Positions 7,655 through 14,154 of a stretch of DNA of 16,183 nt are shown piece by piece. A program made the position numbers and the translations under genes. The notes beneath the pieces were generated by a model. It worked only from the letters and a program-made list of their open reading frames with translations. It did not search any database and was not told the origin of the DNA. This DNA is from Hymenobacter sp. (GTDB taxonomy: Bacteria; Bacteroidota; Bacteroidia; Cytophagales; Hymenobacteraceae), in the NCBI GenBank assembly GCA_025362615.1, contig JANYFQ010000325.1, forward strand, positions 1 to 16,183. Reading direction: 5' to 3'. Position 1 is the first letter of the stretch, and each line of letters starts with the position of its first letter.

Positions 7655-7692
7655 CGCAGTGGGCGCAGTGGTGAAACGCAGTGGGCGCAGTG
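7655..7692. repeat. Two 16-bp direct repeats in the GH25/VF530 divergent spacer
   Basis: CGCAGTGGGCGCAGTG occurs exactly twice (7655-7670 and 7677-7692), 22 bp from start to start, or about two helical turns. Each copy contains GCAGTG twice. Placement between divergent genes would suit an operator, but no regulator is identified. Confidence 0.55.
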
Positions 7693-7725
7693 TCGGCCTG
7701 GGCCGGCTTGGTCTGTCAATCCTCA

Positions 7726-7753
7726 GAAACGAGAAACAAGAAACAAGAAACCA
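7726..7753 (+). repeat. Four tandem 7-bp repeats (GAAACAA type) directly before the VF530 start
   Basis: Four units in strict 7-bp phase (GAAACGA, GAAACAA twice, GAAACCA) end two bases before the ATG at 7756, so they fill the place of a ribosome binding site. The same unit occurs in the palindrome at 13465-13499. In Bacteroidota A-rich leaders can replace Shine-Dalgarno sequences, so an effect on translation is possible (inference). Confidence 0.7.
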
Positions 7754-7755
7754 AA

Positions 7756-8025
7756 ATGCCCTCATCTCCCGAAGCCCGCGACGAATCGGGCCACCTCATC
7801 CGCGAGCTGCACGGCATCACGCTGGCTGTTATCCTCGATTACCTGGTGGCCGCCTACGGCTACCCTGGCCTTGATGAGCGCCTGCGTCTCAACTGCTTCG
7901 CCATCAACCCGACGCTTAAATCGGCGTTGCAATTTCTGCGCCGCACCCCCTGGGCGCGGGCTAAGGTGGAAGACCTCTACGTTCGCGCCCGCACGGCCGA
8001 GGTGCTGGGGCGCAAGCGGCCGTGA
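7756..8025 (+). CDS. VF530 family (DUF2132) small DNA-binding protein
   Basis: The product is 89 residues from the ATG at 7756. It covers the whole VF530 family core: LHGITLAVILDYLVAAYGYPGL (18-39), then LNCFAINPTLKSALQFL (45-61) and RRTPWARAKVEDLY (62-75). The NPxxKSxLxFLRxTPWARxKVExLY signature is nearly complete. The Vibrio fischeri founding member has a four-helix fold that resembles DNA-binding helices of RecA; a nucleic-acid role is proposed for the family but its function is not settled. The basic tail GRKRP fits DNA contact. The upstream methionines in this frame lie in non-coding spacer, so the 7756 start is preferred. The gene stands alone: the GH25 gene is divergent, and a strong terminator lies 92 nt downstream. 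Confidence 0.88.
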   Translation: MPSSPEARDESGHLIRELHGITLAVILDYLVAAYGYPGLDERLRLNCFAINPTLKSALQFLRRTPWARAKVEDLYVRARTAEVLGRKRP

Positions 8026-8036
8026 AAGGGGGGAGG

Positions 8037-8078
8037 TAGCTTTTAGCTGATAGCTTTTAGCTGATAGCTGATAGCGTT
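8037..8078 (+). repeat. Six tandem 7-bp repeats (TAGCTGA/TAGCTTT type)
   Basis: Six units in exact 7-bp phase: TAGCTTT and TAGCTGA alternate, then TAGCTGA again, and a last TAGCGTT. The array starts 11 bp after the VF530 stop. Two units of the same type stand in opposite orientation at 8173-8186, so the array can fold across the terminator between them. Confidence 0.75.
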
Positions 8079-8117
8079 TTTGTTTTTCGGCCACGCTCAT
8101 CCGAACATCCGGGACGC

Positions 8118-8152
8118 AAAAAGCCTCCGCAACACCGTTGCGGAGGCTTTTT
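8118..8152. terminator. Bidirectional rho-independent terminator between VF530 and the GEVED gene
   Basis: A perfect 16-bp stem (AAAAAGCCTCCGCAAC with its complement) and a 3-nt loop ACC. The A-run and T-run ends give a U-tract in both directions. It serves the two converging genes. Confidence 0.92.
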
Positions 8153-8172
8153 TGGCAGGCCGCTGACGGCCA

Positions 8173-8186
8173 TCAGCTAACAGCTA
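8173..8186 (-). repeat. Two inverted heptamers (TAGCTGT, TAGCTGA) overlapping the GEVED stop codon
   Basis: Read on the minus strand, the stop codon TAG (8186-8184) is the first three bases of a TAGCTGT-TAGCTGA pair. It is the inverted partner of the array at 8037-8078 and frames the terminator. Confidence 0.65.
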
Positions 8187-11100
8187 TTCCAGCACCACTT
8201 TGCGGGTGAGCAATTGCTCGCCCACTTTCACTTGCAGCGTGTACACGCCCGCCGCGAGGCTGCGGGTGCTGAGGCTGCGCTCCAGGCTGCCGTTGCTGAT
8301 GGTGGCCGACTGGCTCAGGACCTTCTGACCCAGCGTGTTGAGAAGCGCGAGTTGGGCCGGGCCGTTGGCCGCGCCCAGCGTCAGGCGCAGGGTAAGTTGG
8401 CCGGTGTTGCTGGGGTTGGGGTACACCAGCAGGGCGTTGGTATCGGCTTTGGTGCGGCTGGCCAGCAGCACGTTGGTGGCACTGACGGTGAAGCCGCCCG
8501 TGACGTTGGAGCTGCCGTAGCCACTCACGGCCACGTAGTAGCGCTGGCCGATGGTGAGGTTAGTCAGGGCCAAAGTACCAATGCCGGTGTTGTTGGCGCC
8601 GCTGCTGGCGCAGTCCACTTGCGTGAAGGGGCCGTTGGCGCAGTCGGGTGTGGTGAAGACGCGCACCATGCCGGCGGCCGAGCCGGTGAGGCTGACGGTG
8701 CTGGTGGTTTGGGCGGCCGTGAAGCTGAACCACACGTCTTTGGGTGCGTTGGCCGGCGAACAGGCGGGCAGGTTGATGCCGTTTTGCAGGCTGGTGGTGG
8801 CGCCCACGTTCGAGTCGGTGGTGGGGGTGCCGTTGCCCAGCGCAAGAGCGCCGCAGGGCTCGTCGTTGGCAGGGTTGCGCTGCGGGGTGCTAAAGCACGT
8901 TGGCCCAACGTAGCTGCTGCTGCCGTTGGTGGGGCCGCAGTTCTGACGCACGTAAAAGCAGTAGTCGATGACGGGCATCAGGCCCGTGAGGTTGAAGGTG
9001 GTGGCCGTCAGGCCCGTAACGCGGGTGCCGGTGCCCAGCGCGAAGCCTTGCACCCCGTATTCAATTTCGTAGGTGTTGCCGGCGGGCAGCGGCGTGGTGC
9101 CCACCCAGTTCAGCGTAGCCGAGGTGGATGTTACGTTGGTGGCGGCCGGGCCGGTGGGGGCAGCGCAGTTAGAAGGGGCCAGGGCGCAGAGGGCGATGCG
9201 GCCCGTGTTGCCCGCGCTAAAGGCCCACACCCGCACGTACACTACCTCGCCAGGCGTACGGCCGGTGAGGTCAATCTGCGAATAAAAACCATTGGGGTTG
9301 CTGTCGTCGTCGCAATCAATCTCGACCAGGTTGCCGCAGGTGCCGGAGTAAATGCTCATGCCCGTGTCGGTGATGGGGCTGCCGGCGGTGGGCGCGTCGG
9401 TGGTCACGGTCAGGGTGCCACCCACCGGAATGGTGAGGGCATACCACAGGTCGCCGCCCTGGTAGCTGGCGCAGGTGGGGGCCGGCGGGCCAACCGAGCC
9501 GGTGGCGGCCGTGTTGTCGCCCACGGTTTGGGTCTGGCAGGTGGTGCCGAACTGCACGGGCAGGGGCAAAGCCCCGGCGCATTCGTCGTTGGCCGGAGCC
9601 GTCGGGGCCGCCGTTACGCAGAGCGTGAACCCCGCCGCCGCGCCCATCGGGTTGGCCGTGGTGGAGTAAATGCGCAGGAAGTACGTCTGGCCGGCCGTCA
9701 GGCCGCCGAGCAGCGTGGTGCGGGCCGTGTTGGCCGTCAGGGTCACGCAACTCAAGGCTGTCGTAGCGGTGCAGGGGCCGCTGAGCAATTCCAGCACGGC
9801 CCCCGACGCGGCATTGGCCTCAACAGATTGGCTGGTGGCGCTGGCCACAAAGCTGAACCACACGTCGTTGGCCGTAGTGCCGAAGCCGCAAGTGGTGCTG
9901 CGCGGCAGGCTCTGCGATGCCCCGGCCACGGTGCCGGCGGTGGGCGTGGTGCAGTTGGCCGCAACGGCCACGGCAATGGCCCCGGTGCATTCGTCGTTGG
10001 CCGGCGGGGTGGGGCCGGGGTTGATGCAGAGTGTGAAGGCCGCGTTGGCTCCGGTAGGCGGCGCGGTAGCGGTGGCGTACACCCGGATGAAGTACGTCTG
10101 CCCCGCCGTCAGGCCGCCCACCAGTGCCCCGGCGGTGTTGCCCACGGGGGCCGTGGTGCAAAACTGGCTGGTGTTGGCAGTGCAAGTGCCATTTCGCACG
10201 TCGAGCGCAGCGAAGAAACGCGGGTTGAGGGTGATGGTTTGCGTAGGTCCGCTAGCTACAAAGCTAAACCACAAGTCGTTGGCCGTGGTGCCACCGCAGT
10301 TGGTGGTGGGGGCTTGGCTCTGCGACGCCCCGGCCACGGTGCCGGCGGTGGGCGTGGTGCAGTTGGCCGCAACGGCCACGGCAATGGCCCCGGTGCATTC
10401 GTCGTTGGCCGGCGGGGTGGGGCCGGGGTTGATGCAAAGCGTGAAGGCGCTATTGGCGGCGGTTGGGGGCATGGCTGCCGACGGGTACACGCGAACAAAA
10501 TACGTTTGCCCCGCCGTCAGGCCGCCCACGAGCGCCCCGGTGGTGTTGCCGGTAAAGGCCGTGGTGCAGAACTGACTGGTGTTGGTGGTGCAGGTACCAT
10601 TCCGCACGTCGAGCACCGCCGGAAAGCGCGGGTTGAGCGTAATAACCTGCGACGAACCGCCCGCTATAAAGCTGAACCACACGTCGTTGGCCGTCGTAAT
10701 GCCGAAGCCGCAGCCAGTGGTGGGGGCCACGCTTTGCGTAGCTCCCAGCACCGTGCCGTTGGTGGGGGTGGCGCAGGTGGCCGTCACGGGCACGGCCACG
10801 GCAGCGGTGCAATCGTTGTTGGCGGCCGGCGTGGGCAGGGTCGTGAATTGCAGCGCCAAGGGCTGCGACGTGGTGCTGCCCGCGCAGTTGCTCACGATGC
10901 TGACCGTGTAAGCAGTGTTGGGCAGCAGGCCCGTCAGGTTCACGGGCGAGGCCGTCACGGTTTGGGTGCTGGCCGTGCCGCCCTGCGGAGTTGTCGTGAC
11001 GGTGTAGCCGCCCGTAGCCGAGGGGCTCGTTGTGAAAGTGAGCGCCGCCGAGGTGGCCGTGATGCTGCCCACGGCGGCGTTGCTGGCCGTGGGGCAGGCG

Positions 11101-11669
11101 GCCGGTGCCCCGATGGTGACGACAAAATTCTTTGTCTCGCCCGAGCCGAAGTTCAGGCAGGCATCGCCGGCACCGTTGGGGTTGCCGACCGCGCGGCTGC
11201 GCACCCGCAGCACCGTTTGGCCCTGCACGGCATTGGCGGGCACGTTCAGGCTCACCGTCGAGGCCGTGTTGGCGGTCGAAGCGAAATCGACCTGCGCCCA
11301 CTCGCTGGCTTCGAGCTGCCCGTTGCGGTTGAAGTCAATCCAGGCGGATATAATGCTGGCACCGGTCGTCGTCACGCGGATGGAGTAGCGGTTGCCGCCG
11401 GCCAGCGTGGCCGTGTTGCTGCCCGTGGCCGGGTACGCGGTGTAGGCCTGGCCGCCAGCGGTGGTGCAGGTGAGGCCCGTGGCATTGAGTGTGGTGCCGA
11501 GCAGGGCTACATCCGTGATGTCGTTGCCGCCACAGAAACCGCCGAGGCCGGTAACACAATAGCCCGCAGGCACCTGGGCGAAGGCCGGGAGGCTGCCGAA
11601 GAGCAGCGCGAGCAGGTACAGCCAGCGGCCGTGCCGGGCCGTGGGTCTGGGGTGTAGGTTTTTTTTCAT
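8184..11669 (-). CDS. Large secreted GEVED/FN3 repeat protein with T9SS sorting domain
   Basis: The product is 1161 residues from the ATG at 11669. An in-frame start at 11792 exists, but it would place 41 low-complexity residues before the signal peptide. Signal peptide: residues 1-32 (WLYLLALLFGSLPAFAQ). GEVED domain: about 36-187, including AWIDFNRNGQLEASEW (109-124) and LRVRSRA (154-160). An FN3-like domain follows at about 192-280. Next come three ~136-residue repeats (from ~283) with the frame NDExTGAIAV ... TTANDVWFSF ... LVGGLTAGQTYFxRVY ... AFTLCINPGP. A divergent repeat ends in FN3 (~690-920), another divergent repeat is at ~930-1065, and the tail is a T9SS type A domain (VYPNPSNTGQLTLRL, LLNTLGQKVL, LAAGVYTLQV, final RKVVLE). 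The repeats resemble the ANDxC...DVWFxF modules common in Bacteroidota exoproteins. No catalytic domain is seen, so an adhesin or structural surface role is likely. The gene runs divergently from the sugar dehydrogenase. Confidence 0.88.
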   Translation of the reverse strand: MKKNLHPRPTARHGRWLYLLALLFGSLPAFAQVPAGYCVTGLGGFCGGNDITDVALLGTTLNATGLTCTTAGGQAYTAYPATGSNTATLAGGNRYSIRVTTTGASIISAWIDFNRNGQLEASEWAQVDFASTANTASTVSLNVPANAVQGQTVLRVRSRAVGNPNGAGDACLNFGSGETKNFVVTIGAPAACPTASNAAVGSITATSAALTFTTSPSATGGYTVTTTPQGGTASTQTVTASPVNLTGLLPNTAYTVSIVSNCAGSTTSQPLALQFTTLPTPAANNDCTAAVAVPVTATCATPTNGTVLGATQSVAPTTGCGFGITTANDVWFSFIAGGSSQVITLNPRFPAVLDVRNGTCTTNTSQFCTTAFTGNTTGALVGGLTAGQTYFVRVYPSAAMPPTAANSAFTLCINPGPTPPANDECTGAIAVAVAANCTTPTAGTVAGASQSQAPTTNCGGTTANDLWFSFVASGPTQTITLNPRFFAALDVRNGTCTANTSQFCTTAPVGNTAGALVGGLTAGQTYFIRVYATATAPPTGANAAFTLCINPGPTPPANDECTGAIAVAVAANCTTPTAGTVAGASQSLPRSTTCGFGTTANDVWFSFVASATSQSVEANAASGAVLELLSGPCTATTALSCVTLTANTARTTLLGGLTAGQTYFLRIYSTTANPMGAAAGFTLCVTAAPTAPANDECAGALPLPVQFGTTCQTQTVGDNTAATGSVGPPAPTCASYQGGDLWYALTIPVGGTLTVTTDAPTAGSPITDTGMSIYSGTCGNLVEIDCDDDSNPNGFYSQIDLTGRTPGEVVYVRVWAFSAGNTGRIALCALAPSNCAAPTGPAATNVTSTSATLNWVGTTPLPAGNTYEIEYGVQGFALGTGTRVTGLTATTFNLTGLMPVIDYCFYVRQNCGPTNGSSSYVGPTCFSTPQRNPANDEPCGALALGNGTPTTDSNVGATTSLQNGINLPACSPANAPKDVWFSFTAAQTTSTVSLTGSAAGMVRVFTTPDCANGPFTQVDCASSGANNTGIGTLALTNLTIGQRYYVAVSGYGSSNVTGGFTVSATNVLLASRTKADTNALLVYPNPSNTGQLTLRLTLGAANGPAQLALLNTLGQKVLSQSATISNGSLERSLSTRSLAAGVYTLQVKVGEQLLTRKVVLE
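9919..10436 (-). repeat. 110-bp perfect direct repeat inside the GEVED gene (copies 9919-10028 and 10327-10436)
   Basis: Two copies 408 bp (136 codons) apart are identical over 110 bp, and differ at one base over 118 bp if extended to 9911/10319. They encode the PTPPANDECTGAIAVAV...AGTVAGA segment. A third, more diverged repeat lies 408 bp further upstream in the gene. Identity at silent sites points to recent duplication or gene conversion. Confidence 0.9.
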
Positions 11670-11672
11670 ACT

Positions 11673-11699
11673 AAAAAAAAAAAGAAAGAAAGGGGGGGG
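11673..11699 (-). other. Homopolymer-rich leader of the GEVED gene (C8 and T11 runs)
   Basis: Read on the minus strand, eight C (11699-11692) are followed by TTTCTTTC and eleven T (11683-11673), ending 3 nt before the ATG at 11669. No Shine-Dalgarno is present. The tracts are prone to length change; whether this matters for expression is unknown. Confidence 0.5.
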
Positions 11700-11888
11700 T
11701 GAAGGGGGTGAATGCCCGGCCGTGCTGGTGGGCCAACGCCGGCTACGGGGTAGCAATTTAGAACTTTTTACTGATAAAACCGGGCAAGCCAATCAAAAAG
11801 GGGTGGTTTGCAAAAAAATAAAAAACCGGCAAGCCCTTTTTGGCTTGTATTTTCGTACCTTTCTACTCGCCTTAAAACCGTTTTTGTC

Positions 11889-13301
11889 ATGCACCCGAAA
11901 CCACTACGCGCCCTGAAAAAAGCACTGCTGCCGCTGCTGCTTGGCGGGGCTGCCGCCCTCACTGCCCAGGCCCAGGCCCCGGCCTTGTCCACCTTCGCCG
12001 TGGGCCCCACCACCGTCACGGTGTCGGCCCTCACGCCCAACCTTGACACGGTGTGGGAGCTGCTCTGGGGGCCCGACAATTTCTTGTGGATGACCGAGCG
12101 CTACGGCCGCATCAGCCGCGTGAACCCCGCCACCGGGGCCGTGCTGCCGGTGCTCACGCTGCCCGACGTGACCGAAAACAACGAAAGCGGCCTGCTGGGT
12201 ATGGTCCTGCACCCCAATTTTGCCACCAGCCCTTACGTGTATGTGGTCTACAATTACACCGATGCCGGGGTGTTGAAAGAAAAGCTGGTGCGCTACACTT
12301 ACGTGGCGGCCACCAACAGCCTCACTGCGCCGCTCGTGCTGCTGGGCAACATTGTGGCCACCACCAACCACAGCGGCTCGCGCCTCTGCATCCTGGCCGA
12401 CCGCACGTTGCTCATGACCACCGGCGACGCGCTCCAGGCGTCCGAAAGCCAGAACCGCGCCTCGCTCAACGGCAAAATCCTGCGCCTCAACCTCGACGGC
12501 ACCATCCCGGCCAACAACCCCACGCCCGGCAGCCGCCTCTACACCCTGGGCCACCGCAACCCGCAGGGCTTGCTGCAACTCCCCAACGGCCGTATTTACA
12601 GTTCCGAGCACGGCCCCAGCACCAACGACGAAGTAAACCGCATCGAGCCCGGCCGCAACTACGGCTGGCCCAACGTGGAGGGCTACTGCGACCTGCCCAA
12701 CGAGCAGGTGTTTTGCGCCGCCAACAACGTGCGCGAACCCCTCACGGCCTGGACGCCGACCATCGCCCCGGCCGGCCTCACGTACTACGACCACCCCGCC
12801 ATTCCGGGCTGGCGCGGCAGCTTGCTGCTCACGGCGTTGGGTGCCCGCAAGCTGGTGCAGCTGCCCCTGGATGCGACTGGCAACACCATCGCCACCCGAA
12901 CCGATTTTCTGGCCACTTACGGCCGCCTCCGCAGCGTGTGCGTTTCGCCCCAGGGCCGCGTGTACGTCGGCACCAGCAACCGCGACGGCCGGGGCACCCC
13001 CGCCGCCACCGACGACCGCATTCTGGTGCTCGAAAACCGGGCCTTCGTGTCGGCCACCCGGCCCGCCGCGCTGGCCGGCGTGGAGGTTTGGCCCAACCCG
13101 GCCCGCAAAACTGTGCAGGTGCGCCTGCCCGCCGGCCCCGCCACCGTGGTGCTGCGCGATGCCCTGGGCCGGGTCGTGCGCTCGCTATCGGCGGTGAGCC
13201 AGGCAGTTGAGTTGCCGCTTGACGGGGTTCTGCCGGGTGTGTACACGGTGCAAGTAGCCGCCGCCAGCGGCACGGCCACGCGGCAGCTAGTGGTGGAGTA
13301 G
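11889..13301 (+). CDS. PQQ-dependent sugar dehydrogenase (soluble glucose dehydrogenase-like) with T9SS sorting domain
   Basis: The product is 470 residues from the ATG at 11889; the frame is open to 11808, but only MHPKPLRALKKALLP starts a proper signal peptide (ending AQAQ at 29). The body (~33-390) is the six-bladed propeller of soluble PQQ glucose/sorbosone dehydrogenases: GLLGMVLHPNF (101-111), TNHSGSRL (159-166, His161 at the place of the catalytic base), TTGD (177-180), LGHRNPQGL (220-228, Arg223 at a PQQ-binding place), SSEHGPSTNDEVNRIEPGRN (238-257) followed by YGWP, and RDGRG. It should oxidise an aldose or related sugar outside the cytoplasm with PQQ and Ca2+; the substrate is not predictable. 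Residues ~398-470 are a T9SS type A domain (VWPNPARKTVQVRL, LRDALGR, LPGVYTVQV, LVVE), so it is a surface or secreted enzyme. No PQQ synthesis genes are nearby. A small hairpin (11829-11846) lies in its leader, and TACCTTTC (11855-11862) may be a -7 box. Confidence 0.88.
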   Translation: MHPKPLRALKKALLPLLLGGAAALTAQAQAPALSTFAVGPTTVTVSALTPNLDTVWELLWGPDNFLWMTERYGRISRVNPATGAVLPVLTLPDVTENNESGLLGMVLHPNFATSPYVYVVYNYTDAGVLKEKLVRYTYVAATNSLTAPLVLLGNIVATTNHSGSRLCILADRTLLMTTGDALQASESQNRASLNGKILRLNLDGTIPANNPTPGSRLYTLGHRNPQGLLQLPNGRIYSSEHGPSTNDEVNRIEPGRNYGWPNVEGYCDLPNEQVFCAANNVREPLTAWTPTIAPAGLTYYDHPAIPGWRGSLLLTALGARKLVQLPLDATGNTIATRTDFLATYGRLRSVCVSPQGRVYVGTSNRDGRGTPAATDDRILVLENRAFVSATRPAALAGVEVWPNPARKTVQVRLPAGPATVVLRDALGRVVRSLSAVSQAVELPLDGVLPGVYTVQVAAASGTATRQLVVE

Positions 13302-13322
13302 CGGCCTCTCGGTCCTTGTACC

Positions 13323-13340
13323 GCGAAGCTTCTGCTTCGC
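13323..13340. repeat. Perfect 7-bp hairpin GCGAAGC-TTCT-GCTTCGC after the sugar dehydrogenase
   Basis: A perfect palindrome with a 4-nt loop begins 21 bp after the stop at 13301. It has no T-tract on either side. It may help transcript 3'-end formation, or be one copy of a dispersed palindrome. Confidence 0.55.
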
Positions 13341-13358
13341 CTCGCGTTGAATGTCATC

Positions 13359-13516
13359 AACTGCTGTTACGCGGGGAATTTGAGTGCCTTGTGTTTCAGG
13401 TTGTTGCTCGTTGCTTGTTTCTTGTTGCTTGTTGCATTCGGGCCTCAAAACCGTTCAGAAGCCACGAACAAGCAACAAGCAACGAGAAACAAGAAACAGC
13501 CCGCGTAACATCAGTT
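13359..13516. repeat. 158-bp nested inverted-repeat element with heptamer arms (MITE-like)
   Basis: Outer arms of 17 bp (13359-13375 and 13500-13516, one mismatch, core GTTACGCGGG / CCCGCGTAAC) enclose two heptamer arrays. The first is five TTGTTGC-type units at 13401-13435; the second is five GNAACAA-type units at 13465-13499, which are their reverse complement. A 21-bp stretch of the inner arms (13415-13435 with 13472-13492) pairs with one mismatch. No open reading frame of note lies inside. The structure fits a non-autonomous, palindromic mobile element or an extended cruciform. No target-site duplication is obvious. Confidence 0.65.
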
Positions 13517-13519
13517 ATC

Positions 13520-13567
13520 AATGAGGAATGAGGAATTAAATTTGTCAGTCCATTCTCCTCATTCCTC
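13520..13567. repeat. Inverted repeat with AATGAGG heptamers, overlapping the GNAT 3' end
   Basis: AATGAGG is repeated at 13520-13526 and 13527-13533, followed by a degenerate third unit. GAGGAATGAGGA (13523-13534) is exactly complementary to 13556-13567. The right arm lies inside the last codons of the GNAT gene, so this may act as its 3' hairpin. Confidence 0.6.
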
Positions 13568-14015
13568 TGACCGCCGGGGCCGGGTACGGCACTTCGGGCC
13601 GTATTTCCAGCCAGCGGCTGGGCTCCGGCAGCGGCCGGTAGCCGTGCTGCAGATACAGCCCGTGGGCATCGAGCGTGGCCAGCAAATGCCGCCGCAGGCC
13701 CTGCAATTCGGGGTGAGCCAGTACGCTGCTCACCAGGTACTTACTCAGGCCCCGGCCCCGGTGGGCGGGCAGCACGAACACGTCGCAGAGCCAGGCGAAG
13801 GTAGCGCGGTCGCTCACGACGCGGGCAAAGGCAACTTGCTGGCCATCGGGGGCATAGATGCCAAAGTTGAGCGAGTTGGCCACTGCCCGCGCCACGGTGG
13901 CCTGCGGAATATGCCGCGCCCAGTACGATTCTTCGCTCAGGTACCGGTGAATAACGGCGAGGTCGAGGCGGGCAGGGTCGGTGTCGAGCACGAAACCGGG
14001 GGGCAAGGCGGGCAT
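13545..14015 (-). CDS. GNAT family N-acetyltransferase
   Basis: The product is 156 residues from the ATG at 14015. The acetyl-CoA site (motif A) is at 78-94: DVFVLPAHRGRGLSKYL, with the RGRGL loop that holds the CoA pyrophosphate. The strand before it (AFARVVSD, 62-69) and the following helix and strand (LLATLDAHGLYLQHGYRPL, 111-129) complete the GNAT fold. Length is normal for a single-domain GNAT. The overall pattern (short N-terminal helices, FGIYAPDGQQVAFARVVSD) matches small cytoplasmic GNATs of unknown acceptor. The acceptor cannot be told from sequence. The gene is divergent from the acyl-CoA dehydrogenase. Its C-terminal codons (RGMRRMD) fall in the right arm of an AATGAGG palindrome, so the extreme C-terminus may have been shaped by that repeat. 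Confidence 0.85.
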   Translation of the reverse strand: MPALPPGFVLDTDPARLDLAVIHRYLSEESYWARHIPQATVARAVANSLNFGIYAPDGQQVAFARVVSDRATFAWLCDVFVLPAHRGRGLSKYLVSSVLAHPELQGLRRHLLATLDAHGLYLQHGYRPLPEPSRWLEIRPEVPYPAPAVRGMRRMD

Positions 14016-14083
14016 GGCAGGCAGCAGCGAAGGGTTTGGCCAACAAAGATGTAGCCCGGCGGTTGATGTGCCACCGGCCGCAC

Positions 14084-14114
14084 TTGCCCGCCCGCGTCGC
14101 CCGCCGTACTTTTG
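14084..14114 (+). promoter_or_regulatory. Predicted Bacteroidota promoter of the acyl-CoA dehydrogenase gene
   Basis: TTG (14084-14086), 20 nt, then TACTTTTG (14107-14114), an exact TAnnTTTG match. The leader to the ATG at 14155 is about 35 nt and carries no Shine-Dalgarno. This is the best promoter match in the window. Confidence 0.7.
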
Positions 14115-14154
14115 TAAATCTTACGCACCCACCCCTTAATCTCCCGCCCCGCCC

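Noticed and set aside
7547..7765. N-terminal extension of the GH25 protein starting at 7765
   Set aside because: It would run through the direct repeats, the heptamer array and the VF530 start, and past a -7 box; the methionine at 7546 precedes a normal anchor segment.
7726..8078. CRISPR-like array
   Set aside because: Repeats are only 7 bp, in direct tandem without spacers, and no cas gene is present.
8214..11657. A 3.4-kb open frame (1147 codons) on the plus strand, antisense to the GEVED gene
   Set aside because: The translation is low-complexity (Gly, Ala, Val, His, Arg) with no domain, while the minus strand has a signal peptide, GEVED, FN3 and a sorting domain. Long antisense frames arise where a high-GC gene avoids A/T in the third codon position.
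13302..13544. A small gene in the repeat-rich spacer (71-codon frame from 13316)
   Set aside because: The frame runs across the palindromic repeats, has no signal or composition like a protein, and its codons are dictated by the heptamers.
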